Under the pieces are notes generated by a model, which was not told the DNA's origin, did not search any database, and worked only from the letters and a program-made list of their open reading frames with translations. The position numbers were made by a program, and so were the translations under genes. Below, in pieces: positions 7,770 to 15,063 of a stretch of 20,744 nucleotides of DNA (the stretch's first letter is position 1; the number at the start of each line of letters is the position of its first letter). The stretch is from contig DATFXF010000418.1 in the NCBI GenBank assembly GCA_035258565.1, forward strand, positions 1-20,744, in the 5' to 3' direction. This stretch comes from DATFXF01 sp035258565 (GTDB taxonomy: Bacteria; Acidobacteriota; Terriglobia; Acidiferrales; UBA7541).

Positions 7770-9231
7770 GTGCGTCTCTCCAGGGTCGTTTGTCTTTTTC
7801 TTTTCCATGCCGCGGGCATCAACCTGCTGAGCGCCGAGGCGCGAGCCGATACCATCGTCTTGAAAAATGGCCGGCGGATCGTCGCGGCCAACGTCGTGGA
7901 AGAAAACGGCCGGGTCAGCTATGAGATCTCGGCCGGAAGGCTGAGCCTGCCGCGGTCCATCGTCGAGCGCGTCGAACGAGATGGTGTTTCGCCGGCCAAT
8001 CTAGCTCCGCAAGGAGCTTCCGAGCTCGCCATTCGGCCGCCGGACGTCGAGCCGGCGGAAGGTTCGGACGAGGTGGCGCGCGCGGTCGTCCACGATGACA
8101 CGGTCGATCGCGCCTATCTCGCCCGGCTGGACGAGGCCACGAGGGAGGGCTCGAACGCGAGCGCGGCCCGCGCCGCCATTGGCCACGCGGTCGCGGCGCA
8201 GTCCGAACTGCGCCGCGGCGAAATCGAAGCGGCTATTGGCGAGTATCGCCGCGCGCTCTCGTTCGCCGCTTCACAACCGAGCCTCTACCTCGGCATCTCG
8301 CTCCATGTGGCTTACCTGCACCTGCGACGCAGTGAGTACAGCGCGGCCCTCGATTATTTGGACCGCGCGCGTCGCGTCGCGCCCGATTCGCCGGATGTGG
8401 CCAAGCTCGCTGGCTGGCCCAACTACAGTCTGAACCGCCTCGACCGGGCGGTCGAGGAGTGGAAGCGCGCGCTCCGGCTCCGGCCGGATGCCGAGGTCGA
8501 GCGCGCGCTCGAAAAGGCCGAGCGCGACCAGCAGGTCGAAGGCAACTACCGCGAGGGCGAGACCAGCCACTTCACGTTGCGGTATTACGGCGGTGCCGCG
8601 CCCGAGCTCGCCCGCGCTATCCCCCGCACGCTCGAAGAACATTTCCGCGCGATTGAGTCGGAACTGAATTTCACGCCCGCCGAGCCCATCGGCGTGATTC
8701 TCTATACCAACCAGACCTTCGCCGACATCACGCGTGCGCCGGGCTGGGTCAGCGCGCTCAACGACGGCCGCATCCGCGTGCCGGTACAGGGGCTCACGTC
8801 CGTGTCGGCGGAGCTCTCCCGCGTTCTTAAGCACGAGCTAACGCACAGCTTCATCCAGCAGAAGACGCATGGGCGGTGTCCGCTGTGGCTGCAGGAGGGG
8901 CATCGCGCAGTGGATGGAAGGGTTGCGCTCGGGTGATCAGGCGGGCCTACTCGTCAGCGCCTACGAGCGCAGGTCCGCGATTCCGCTCTCTGCACTCGAA
9001 GGGTCCTGGATCAGTTTGCCACGGGACGTGGCGAGCTACGCCTACGCCTGGTCACTCGCTGTGGTCGAATCGATCGTCGAAGCGAACGGCATGCGCGATG
9101 TCGAACGCCTGCTCGACCGCATCTCGAGCGAGCCTTCCACCGAGCCTGCTGCGCGCAGCACGCTGCGCATGGACTACGCCGAACTCGCCGAGGAAACCGC
9201 CCAGTATCTCCGTCGCACCTACCTGCACTAG
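7770..9231 (+). pseudogene. TPR plus peptidase-MA-like gluzincin, split by a +1 frameshift
   Basis: Two overlapping frames clearly encode one secreted protein. The first runs from GTG 7770 to a stop at 8936; the second carries the rest, to the stop at 9231. The protein has a signal peptide (VVCLFLFHAAGINLLSAEARA), a short domain around IVLKNGRRIVAANV, tetratricopeptide-like helices (about residues 150-255) and a metalloprotease domain with HELTH at residues 355-359. After LWLQEG the frame is lost at a run of four G (8897-8900). Dropping one G restores WLQEGIAQWMEG, the usual third-ligand region of peptidase-MA-like enzymes, and yields about 486 aa. Either a real inactivating mutation or a consensus error is possible. 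It starts divergently from the M1 gene and ends eight bases before the convergent M20 gene. Confidence 0.85.
8897..8900 (+). other. frameshift site (G run) in the gluzincin gene
   Basis: The four-G run follows the codons for LWLQE. With four G the frame reads GHRAVDGRVALG then stop at 8936. With three G it reads GIAQWMEGLRSGDQ and continues to 9231 in a protein-like frame. Confidence 0.85.
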
Positions 9232-9239
9232 GCGGCCGG

Positions 9240-10409
9240 CTACGAGGCGGCCAACAAGGCCCCCAGCAGCGCAGCGCGCTCGGGCAGGGCCCGGAGCAGC
9301 ACGTACTCGCCTGGGCTGTGGGCGCCTTCGCCAACGCCCCCCAAGCCGTCGAGCGTGGGCACGCCTAAGGCCGCCGTGAAGTTTCCATCCGAGCCGCCGC
9401 CGGAGAAGGACCCCTGAAGCTTCAACCCCATCTCTCCGGCCAGTGCTTGCGCACGGCGGAACAGTTTCCTGCTCGCGGCGCCCTCCATCGGCGGGCGAGT
9501 GAATCCCCCGCACACCTCCAGGCGCGCACCCGGCAGAATCGGACGGAGCCGGCGGAATTTCCGCTCTACCGCGCGCATGTCTGCTCGGCGAATGACGCGG
9601 AGGTCGACGAGGGCACGAGCCTGCTCGGCGATCACGTTGGTGCGCGTGCCGCCTCCGACCACCGTGGCGCTCGCAGTGATGCCGCGGCGCTCGTCGTTGA
9701 ACCTGCTGCCGGGACGAAGGATTCGCGCGATCTGCAGTGCGAGCTCGTGCACGGCGTTCACCCCGTCGCCCGGGTTAATCCCTGCATGGGCGGCGCGGCC
9801 GGTGACGACCAATTCGATCTCGCCCACACCCTTGCGCGCGGTCTTCAACCATCCCTCCGGGCCGGTACCGGGCTCGAGCACGAGGGCGGCGTCGCTCCGC
9901 CGGGCTTCCTTTTCGATACTCGCTCGCGAGGTCTTGCTGCCGATTTCCTCGTCGGAGGTCCACAGAAAGACGACTCTCTTTTGCGGATGGAGCCCGAGCC
10001 GGGCCAGTGCCTCCACGGCAAATAGGGCGATCACCAAGCCGCTTTTCATGTCCAGTGTGCCCGGCCCCCAGGCGCGTCCGCCAGAAGTGCGGAAGGGCAT
10101 CCGCGCGAGCGTGCCCAGCTCGTAGACCGTGTCCAGATGCCCGAGGACAAGGATTTGGCGGCGGGCATCCGCGCGGCCCGGCGGCCAGATGGCGCGCAGA
10201 TGGTTGCCGCGCTCGCGTTGGCGAAGAACCTCCACGTGGGCACCGCGGCGCTTCCACTCCGCGGCAACCATGCTCCCGAAACAGTCCACCGCGGGTTTGT
10301 CAAAAGTCGGCGATTCGGCGCGCACGAACCGGCCCAGGAGGTGTGTCATCGCCGTTTCCGAATGGCGCAAGTCTTGGAGCAGACGCGGTGCAAAATCTGC
10401 CGAAGGCAT
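9240..10409 (-). CDS. M20-family metallopeptidase (glutamate carboxypeptidase-like)
   Basis: A 389-aa di-zinc hydrolase with the complete M20 ligand set: H91 and D93 in GHLDTVY, bridging D120 in GPGTLDMKSG, catalytic E154 with E155 in SDEEIGS, E179 in LVLEPG, and a C-terminal histidine in GAHSPGEY (about 364). A dimerisation-type insert begins around GRAAHAG. The closest well-known type is carboxypeptidase G2 / glutamate carboxypeptidase, but ArgE, DapE and dipeptidases share these motifs, so the substrate is open. No obvious signal peptide is seen. The ATG at 10409 lacks a ribosome site; an in-frame TTG at 10448 has GAGG eight bases upstream and would add 13 residues, so the start is uncertain. 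It is divergent from fabZ and shares that upstream region. Confidence 0.92.
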   Translation of the reverse strand: MPSADFAPRLLQDLRHSETAMTHLLGRFVRAESPTFDKPAVDCFGSMVAAEWKRRGAHVEVLRQRERGNHLRAIWPPGRADARRQILVLGHLDTVYELGTLARMPFRTSGGRAWGPGTLDMKSGLVIALFAVEALARLGLHPQKRVVFLWTSDEEIGSKTSRASIEKEARRSDAALVLEPGTGPEGWLKTARKGVGEIELVVTGRAAHAGINPGDGVNAVHELALQIARILRPGSRFNDERRGITASATVVGGGTRTNVIAEQARALVDLRVIRRADMRAVERKFRRLRPILPGARLEVCGGFTRPPMEGAASRKLFRRAQALAGEMGLKLQGSFSGGGSDGNFTAALGVPTLDGLGGVGEGAHSPGEYVLLRALPERAALLGALLAAS

Positions 10410-10477
10410 GACGCCGCGTATGCTAGCAAGCGGTGCCCGTCCGGGCAATCACGTTTCCTCGCCTCGTTAAGTTCGCA

Positions 10478-10483
10478 TATAAT
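10478..10483 (+). promoter_or_regulatory. candidate -10 box of the fabZ-lpxA operon
   Basis: A perfect TATAAT lies 52 bases before the fabZ start, inside the divergent gap with the M20 gene. The -35 region at the normal distance is poor (TTCCTC, 10455-10460). A short leader and a GAGGAGAGCGG ribosome site follow. Confidence 0.5.
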
Positions 10484-10535
10484 CGTGAGATCGCGCGCAC
10501 CTAAAAATCTGCACCGGGCCTGCTGAGGAGAGCGG

Positions 10536-11012
10536 ATGATTCTCGACTCGAACGGCATCCAGAAGATCCTGCCGCACCGGCATCCCTTCCTGCTGGTGGA
10601 TGGCATCCTGGAGATGGAGCCGCTGAAGCGCATCGTGGGCATCAAAAACGTCGAGCCCACGGAGAACTACTTTGAGGGGCATTTTCCGGGCAAGCCGATC
10701 ATGCCCGGCGTGTTGATCATCGAGGCCATGGCCCAGACGGGCGGGGTGCTCCTGCTTCAGGAAGTTCCCGACCGGGAACACAAGCTGCTCTACTTCGTGG
10801 CCGTAGACGATGCGCGCTTTCGTCGACCGGTGCTGCCGGGCGATCAACTCCGCCTGGAGGTCAATGTGCTCTCCTGGCGTGGCAATTTCTGCAAATTGGA
10901 GGGAAAAGCTACCGTGGACGGCCAACTGGCGGCCGAGGCCACCCTGATGTGCAAGATGGTGGACCGCGACCCTTCGCCCGTTGTCTCGGTGAGCACGGGG
11001 CCAACCGTATGA
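10536..11012 (+). CDS. fabZ: 3-hydroxyacyl-ACP dehydratase FabZ
   Basis: A 158-aa single hot-dog-fold enzyme of normal length that dehydrates (3R)-hydroxyacyl-ACP to trans-2-enoyl-ACP in type II fatty acid synthesis. It competes with LpxA for the same hydroxyacyl-ACP pool. The N-terminal LPHRHPFLLVD is diagnostic for FabZ. The active-site histidine (H49, in EGHFPGKPIMPG) and glutamate (E63, in IIEAMAQ) are present. The start is ATG with GAGGAGAGCGG upstream. Its stop overlaps the lpxA start in ATGA, so the two are probably translationally coupled; a fabZ-lpxA pairing is common in Gram-negative genomes. Confidence 0.97.
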   Translation: MILDSNGIQKILPHRHPFLLVDGILEMEPLKRIVGIKNVEPTENYFEGHFPGKPIMPGVLIIEAMAQTGGVLLLQEVPDREHKLLYFVAVDDARFRRPVLPGDQLRLEVNVLSWRGNFCKLEGKATVDGQLAAEATLMCKMVDRDPSPVVSVSTGPTV

Positions 11013-11788
11013 GCGAGATTGACTCCCACGCGATCGTTTCGCCCCGTGTCCGGCTGGGCGGGGACATCCGCATTGGCCCCTATGCAGTGGTGGGCGACGA
11101 CGTCGAGTTGGGCGATGCCTGCGTGCTCCATCCCCACGCGGTCGTCAACGGGCCCGCACGACTGGGGCGGGAGAACCATTTCTTTCCCTTCTCGAGCGTG
11201 GGAGGCGACCCGCAGGACTTGAAATACAAGGGAGAGCGCACCGAGCTCATCGTGGGCGACGCCAACATCTTCCGCGAATGCGTCACGGTCCACCGTGGTA
11301 CAGGCCCGGGTGGCGGGGTCACGCGCGTCGGCAGCTATAACCTGTTCATGGCTTACGCGCACGTGGCGCACGATTGTGTCGTGGGCAGCCACACCATCTT
11401 CGCGAATGGCGCTACGCTCGCGGGACACGTGACCGTCGAAGATTACGCCACCGTGGGGGCTTTCTCTCCGGTGCATCAGTACTGCCGCATCGGCCGCCAC
11501 TCCTACGTCGGTGCCTCGACGGTCATCACCCAGGACGTGCCGCCGTTCTCGAAGGTAATTACACAGCGGGAAACGCGCTGCTACGGCGTGAATACGATCG
11601 GGCTCGAACGTCGGGGGTTCGACGCCGAGCGCATCCGCTTGATCGAGCAGGCCTACCGCCTGCTGCTGCGCTCCAGGCTGAACACGACCCAGGCGCTCGA
11701 GCGCATGCGCGCTACGCTCAACGGCTCCGAAGACGTCGAGGAGCTGATCCGCTTCATCGAATCCGCGCCACGCGGCCTCACCAAGTAG
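11009..11788 (+). CDS. lpxA: acyl-ACP--UDP-N-acetylglucosamine O-acyltransferase LpxA
   Basis: A 259-aa left-handed beta-helix acyltransferase, first step of lipid A synthesis, moving a 3-hydroxyacyl chain from ACP to UDP-GlcNAc. Hexapeptide repeats run from IVSPRVRLGGDIRIGPYA through about residue 185, followed by the helical C-terminal domain. The catalytic histidine is H121 in AHVAHDC; QDLKYKGE and the HQYCRIG loop match the substrate-binding regions. The segment after QDVPP reads VITQRETRCYGVN. This is where the E. coli acyl-chain ruler G173 falls; a bulkier residue here might favour a shorter acyl chain (inference, alignment gap uncertain). The start ATG overlaps the fabZ stop by four bases; lpxI follows nine bases after its stop. 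Confidence 0.97.
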   Translation: MSEIDSHAIVSPRVRLGGDIRIGPYAVVGDDVELGDACVLHPHAVVNGPARLGRENHFFPFSSVGGDPQDLKYKGERTELIVGDANIFRECVTVHRGTGPGGGVTRVGSYNLFMAYAHVAHDCVVGSHTIFANGATLAGHVTVEDYATVGAFSPVHQYCRIGRHSYVGASTVITQDVPPFSKVITQRETRCYGVNTIGLERRGFDAERIRLIEQAYRLLLRSRLNTTQALERMRATLNGSEDVEELIRFIESAPRGLTK

Positions 11789-11796
11789 GACCATCT

Positions 11797-12675
11797 ATGC
11801 CGCATGAGAAGGATACGCCGCCGAACGCCACCCGCTGGGGCCTGATCGCCGGCAGCGGGCGTTTTCCGTTCCTAGTGCTCGAGGGCGCCCGCAGCCAGGG
11901 CATCGAAATGGCGGTGATTGCCCTCGAGGAGGAGGCTTCGCCGGAGCTGGAAGGCGCGGCGAAAGGCTTGCACTGGGTCAGCCTCGGCGAACTTGGCAAA
12001 GCGCTCGATTTGCTGCACCGGGAAGGTGTGAAGAAAGTGGTTATGGCCGGCCAGGTGTGCCACAACAAGATTTTTAGCTCGATTCGCCCGGATGGCAGGC
12101 TGATGAAGCTGCTCCTCTCGTTGCCGGAGAAAAGCACCGATGCGCTGATTGGTGCAATCGCCAAGGTCCTCGAATCGGAGGGTATCGAGCTGGTGGACTC
12201 GACCGCATTTCTGAAGCCGCTGGTGCCCGCGGTGGGCGTCCTGACGCGGCGCGCTCCCCACGCGCGCGAAGCCGCCGACATCGCCTACGGCCAGAGGATC
12301 GCGCGTCGCATTGCCGGGCTCGACCTGGGGCAGACGGTCGTGGTCAGCGACCGGGCCTGTGTGGCCATCGAGGCCATGGAGGGCACCGACGAGACCATCG
12401 AGCGCGCCGCACGCATCACCGGGGGCGGTCCGCTGGTGGTCGTAAAGGTCAGCAAGCCGCGGCAAGACATGCGTTTCGATGTACCCGTTGTGGGCCTCCC
12501 GACCGTCGAAGTGATGAAGCGGTCGAATGCCACTGCCTTGGCTGTGGACGCTTATCGTGTGCTGCTGTTCGACCGCGAGCGCCTCATCGGGGCTGCTGAC
12601 GCTGGTGGCATCGCCATCCAGGCGTTTGAGCCCGAATCGCTCGCGGCAGAGCTGGGGCAAGCAGGCAGGTCGTGA
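11797..12675 (+). CDS. lpxI: UDP-2,3-diacylglucosamine pyrophosphatase LpxI (DUF1009)
   Basis: A 292-aa protein matching the LpxI family, which hydrolyses UDP-2,3-diacylglucosamine to lipid X and UMP in organisms lacking LpxH. Family-like blocks are WGLIAGSGRFPFLV near the N-terminus, KKVVMAGQVCH, the central ARRIAGLDLGQTVVV, and AIEAMEGTDETIERA with a preceding VSDRA. Near the end comes FDVPVVGLPTVE. AGGA lies seven bases before the ATG, inside the gap from the lpxA stop. Its stop overlaps the next gene's GTG (GTGA). Position directly after lpxA is the usual LpxI context, which strengthens the call. Confidence 0.93.
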   Translation: MPHEKDTPPNATRWGLIAGSGRFPFLVLEGARSQGIEMAVIALEEEASPELEGAAKGLHWVSLGELGKALDLLHREGVKKVVMAGQVCHNKIFSSIRPDGRLMKLLLSLPEKSTDALIGAIAKVLESEGIELVDSTAFLKPLVPAVGVLTRRAPHAREAADIAYGQRIARRIAGLDLGQTVVVSDRACVAIEAMEGTDETIERAARITGGGPLVVVKVSKPRQDMRFDVPVVGLPTVEVMKRSNATALAVDAYRVLLFDRERLIGAADAGGIAIQAFEPESLAAELGQAGRS

Positions 12676-13655
12676 CCGAACAAAAGATTCGCGTTGCCGT
12701 CGTCGGGGTGGGGGATTTCGGACGCAACCACGTGCGCGTCTATCGTGAGCTCCCAGGTGTGGAGCTCGTGGGTGTGGTGGACCGGAACCCCGACCGCGCA
12801 CGCCAGGTTGCCGGGGAGTTCTCGACGGCCGTGCTACCCGGCATCGAGGCGCTGCCTGGACGTGTGGAAGCGGTCAGCTTGGCCGTGCCCACCGTCGAAC
12901 ACGCGCGCGTCGGCTGCCGGCTGCTCGAGCAGGGCATCGACCTGCTGGTGGAAAAGCCCATGGCCGCTACGCTCGGGGAAGCAGATGAGCTGCTTGCCGC
13001 GGCAAGCCAGCATAACCGAGTCATGCAGGTCGGCCATCTGGAGCGCTTCAACCCGGCGGTGCTGGCGATCGAGAAGGTGATCTCGCGGCCGCTGTTCTTC
13101 GAGGTGCACCGACTGGGCATGTTTTCGCCTCGCAGTTTGGATATTGACGTCGTGTATGATGTGATGATCCACGACCTGGACATCCTGCTCGCGCTCGTGG
13201 GTGCACCGGTGGTGGACCTCAAGGCGGTGGGAATCCCCGTCGTGACCGAGCGCGTAGACATCGCGCACGCGCGCATTGAGTTTGAATCGGGCGCGGTTGC
13301 CAACGTGACCGCGAGCCGCGTCTCCACCGAGCGCGTGCGTAAGATGCGCTTCTTCCAATGCCACGAGTACATATCAGTGGACTACACGCGCCAGGACGCG
13401 CTGCGCGTGCGCGTTCGCCAGCTGGGGCCACAGCCAGAGTTTGATTTCGAAAAGCTGCCCACCGAGCCCGAGGAGCCGCTGCGCGGGCAGCTTCGTGCGT
13501 TTCTGGACGCGGTGCACGCGAGAAGCGCGCCACGAGTGGACGGCGCCGCGGGTCGCCGCGCGCTCGAACTGGCGGACCGCGTCATGGCCGGTATCCTCGA
13601 ACATGGGCGCCGCGTCCAACTCGGTGCCCTTGCCGTTCCACAGGCGGGCGGATGA
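12672..13655 (+). CDS. Gfo/Idh/MocA-family NAD(P)-dependent sugar oxidoreductase
   Basis: A 327-aa cytoplasmic oxidoreductase. The Rossmann domain starts at residue 7 with GVGDFG (12-17). The family EKP signature is at 94-96 with the catalytic lysine, and GHLERFNP (121-128) opens the C-terminal domain. D163 and H167-D168 in DVMIHDLD are the usual active-site residues. It starts at a GTG overlapping the lpxI stop by four bases. Members oxidise or reduce sugars and sugar nucleotides. Within an lpx operon, the best-known relative is GnnA, which oxidises UDP-GlcNAc at C3 before GnnB transamination to make UDP-GlcNAc3N. No GnnB-type aminotransferase is present nearby, so that role is only a hypothesis. 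Similar oxidoreductases follow lpxI in other Gram-negative genomes. Confidence 0.93.
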   Translation: MTEQKIRVAVVGVGDFGRNHVRVYRELPGVELVGVVDRNPDRARQVAGEFSTAVLPGIEALPGRVEAVSLAVPTVEHARVGCRLLEQGIDLLVEKPMAATLGEADELLAAASQHNRVMQVGHLERFNPAVLAIEKVISRPLFFEVHRLGMFSPRSLDIDVVYDVMIHDLDILLALVGAPVVDLKAVGIPVVTERVDIAHARIEFESGAVANVTASRVSTERVRKMRFFQCHEYISVDYTRQDALRVRVRQLGPQPEFDFEKLPTEPEEPLRGQLRAFLDAVHARSAPRVDGAAGRRALELADRVMAGILEHGRRVQLGALAVPQAGG

Positions 13656-14986
13656 TTCCTCGAATCCTGGTTCCGGAAAACGCTCGGCTGGGGGCGGGCG
13701 CGCTCGAGCCGCGGCGACTCTCCACGTCGCTCGACGAACGGACGCTTGTGCCGCAGGGCTTGCCGGCGACGCCGCTCGACGGCCGGACATCCATCCCTTC
13801 CTACCTGCCCCTTGACGTTCTGGCGGTGCGAGTCGTGGTGCCGCGCGACATGCCGGCCAAGCCGCTCGAGACCACCAGCGCTATTCCGGCACACGTGCCC
13901 CTCACCATCCTCGATACGCGCGTCGCAGTGCCCAAGGATGTGTCGCTGGTTGTGCTCGTGCCCAAGGGTCCGATTTCGCCCAGCCTGCTGCCGGACCTGC
14001 TCGAGCCGGACGTCCTCACCACTGGGGAAGTCAATTTCCTGGTCAAACCGGTCGAAGAGCGCGTCTCAAGCTGGCGCTGGGCGGCGCGCGTCTCCTCCAT
14101 CGTCTTCCACAGCACGCTGATCATTCTGGCCTTATGGGAGCCCAAGCTGTTTCCGACGCGGGCGCCGACGCAGGAGGAGATGGAGCTCGCGCGACGCCGG
14201 TTGAGCTTCGTCTATCTGCCGCCTTCGGTAAACGAGGTGCCCCGCGCGGCGCCCTCGCCAAATGAGCCACACAGCTCGAGGATGAAGGTGGATCCGCGAG
14301 TGCTCCGGAAAGTGGCGCCGCCGCAGCCAGAGCTTCAGCCGCTGCCCGGCCCGCGCGAAGCCGAGCGTGTGACGCGCGACTTGCCTGCCGCGCCGACGCC
14401 GCAGCTCGCGCCCAGTGAATCGCTGCCACGCAGCGAGCCTCCGCGCCATACGGCGAAGGCGCAGCCACAAAATCCGCCGGAAACGCCGAGTGGACTCGTC
14501 CTCCCGCGTGTCTCGCCGGGGAAGGCGCTTGAGCAGTCTTTGCAGGGGGCCATGAAGGGCGGTGGCACGCCTGGCGGCCAGTTCGGCGGGCCAGAGCCTT
14601 CACGCCCCAGCGGAGGCGGAGGACAGGGCTACCTTGGCGGCGCAGTCCAGATGCTCACGCCGGACGAGGGCGTAGACTTCACCAATTACTTGGCCCGGGT
14701 GCTTGCCAGCGTGAAGCGAAACTGGTACTCGGTGATCCCAGAATCGGCGCACATGGGCGAAAAAGGACGCGTCATTTTGAGGTTCCGAATCCAGCGCAAC
14801 GGTAACGTGCCCTTCCCCGAGCCCATTCTGGAAAACACCTCAGGCAAGGAGCCGCTCGACCGCGCAGCACTCTCCTCCATTCGCGCTTCCAGTCCCTTTG
14901 AACCGCTGCCGCCGGCCTTCAGCAGTCCCTTCATCGAGCTGCGATTCATCTTTCTCTATAATCTCCCGCTCGATTACCCGCAGTGA
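13652..14986 (+). CDS. TonB-like energy transducer with N-terminal 15-residue repeats
   Basis: A 444-aa inner-membrane protein. Residues 1-140 are presumably cytoplasmic and include five exact 15-residue repeats (26-100). One membrane span follows (about 145-162, SSIVFHSTLIILALW). Then comes a long Pro/Ser/Gly-rich linker (about 170-335) suited to crossing the periplasm, and a C-terminal TonB/TolA-like domain (about 345-444) with YLARVLASVKRNWY, GRVILRFRIQRNG and PLDRAALSSIRASSPF. TonB proteins couple the proton gradient, via ExbB/ExbD, to outer-membrane transporters; neither partner is in the window. The large cytoplasmic N-terminal part is unlike classical TonB, which starts with its membrane helix. 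The ATG overlaps the preceding stop by four bases and the stop overlaps the next small frame by three to four bases. Confidence 0.85.
   Translation: MIPRILVPENARLGAGALEPRRLSTSLDERTLVPQGLPATPLDGRTSIPSYLPLDVLAVRVVVPRDMPAKPLETTSAIPAHVPLTILDTRVAVPKDVSLVVLVPKGPISPSLLPDLLEPDVLTTGEVNFLVKPVEERVSSWRWAARVSSIVFHSTLIILALWEPKLFPTRAPTQEEMELARRRLSFVYLPPSVNEVPRAAPSPNEPHSSRMKVDPRVLRKVAPPQPELQPLPGPREAERVTRDLPAAPTPQLAPSESLPRSEPPRHTAKAQPQNPPETPSGLVLPRVSPGKALEQSLQGAMKGGGTPGGQFGGPEPSRPSGGGGQGYLGGAVQMLTPDEGVDFTNYLARVLASVKRNWYSVIPESAHMGEKGRVILRFRIQRNGNVPFPEPILENTSGKEPLDRAALSSIRASSPFEPLPPAFSSPFIELRFIFLYNLPLDYPQ
13727..13951 (+). repeat. five tandem 45-bp units encoding 15-residue repeats
   Basis: Five consecutive 15-codon units (residues 26-40, 41-55, 56-70, 71-85, 86-100 of the TonB-like protein). 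Each has Leu at position 2, mostly Asp or Glu at 3, mostly Arg at 5, Val/Ile-Pro at 8-9, a hydrophobic at 12 and mostly Pro at 13. The Val/Ile-Pro pairs fall exactly at 33, 48, 63, 78 and 93. DNA identity between units is low, so this is an old protein-level repeat. Confidence 0.85.
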
Positions 14987-15063
14987 AGGCGGACCGCACC
15001 CAGATTCTGGGCGTGCTGCTGCTGGCACTCCTCGTTGCGCGATATTCGGAATCGCTCGGATGA
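14983..15063 (+). CDS. 26-aa single-span membrane micropeptide, coupled in the operon
   Basis: A very short frame that fits exactly between the TonB-like gene and miaA. It begins at GTG 14983 inside the TonB stop (GTGA) and ends with TGA at 15061-15063, which overlaps the miaA start (ATGA). The peptide begins MKADRTQ, then has a 12-residue hydrophobic stretch (ILGVLLLALLVA) and ends RYSESLG, so it could be a minimal membrane peptide with a charged cytoplasmic start. I do not recognise a family. The alternative is that it is only a coupling leader whose translation delivers ribosomes to miaA, which has a poor ribosome site of its own. Confidence 0.5.
   Translation: MKADRTQILGVLLLALLVARYSESLG

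Noticed and set aside
10844..11794. A 316-codon minus-strand frame opposite lpxA
   Set aside because: LpxA hexapeptide repeats are unmistakable on the plus strand; this is a reverse-strand shadow.
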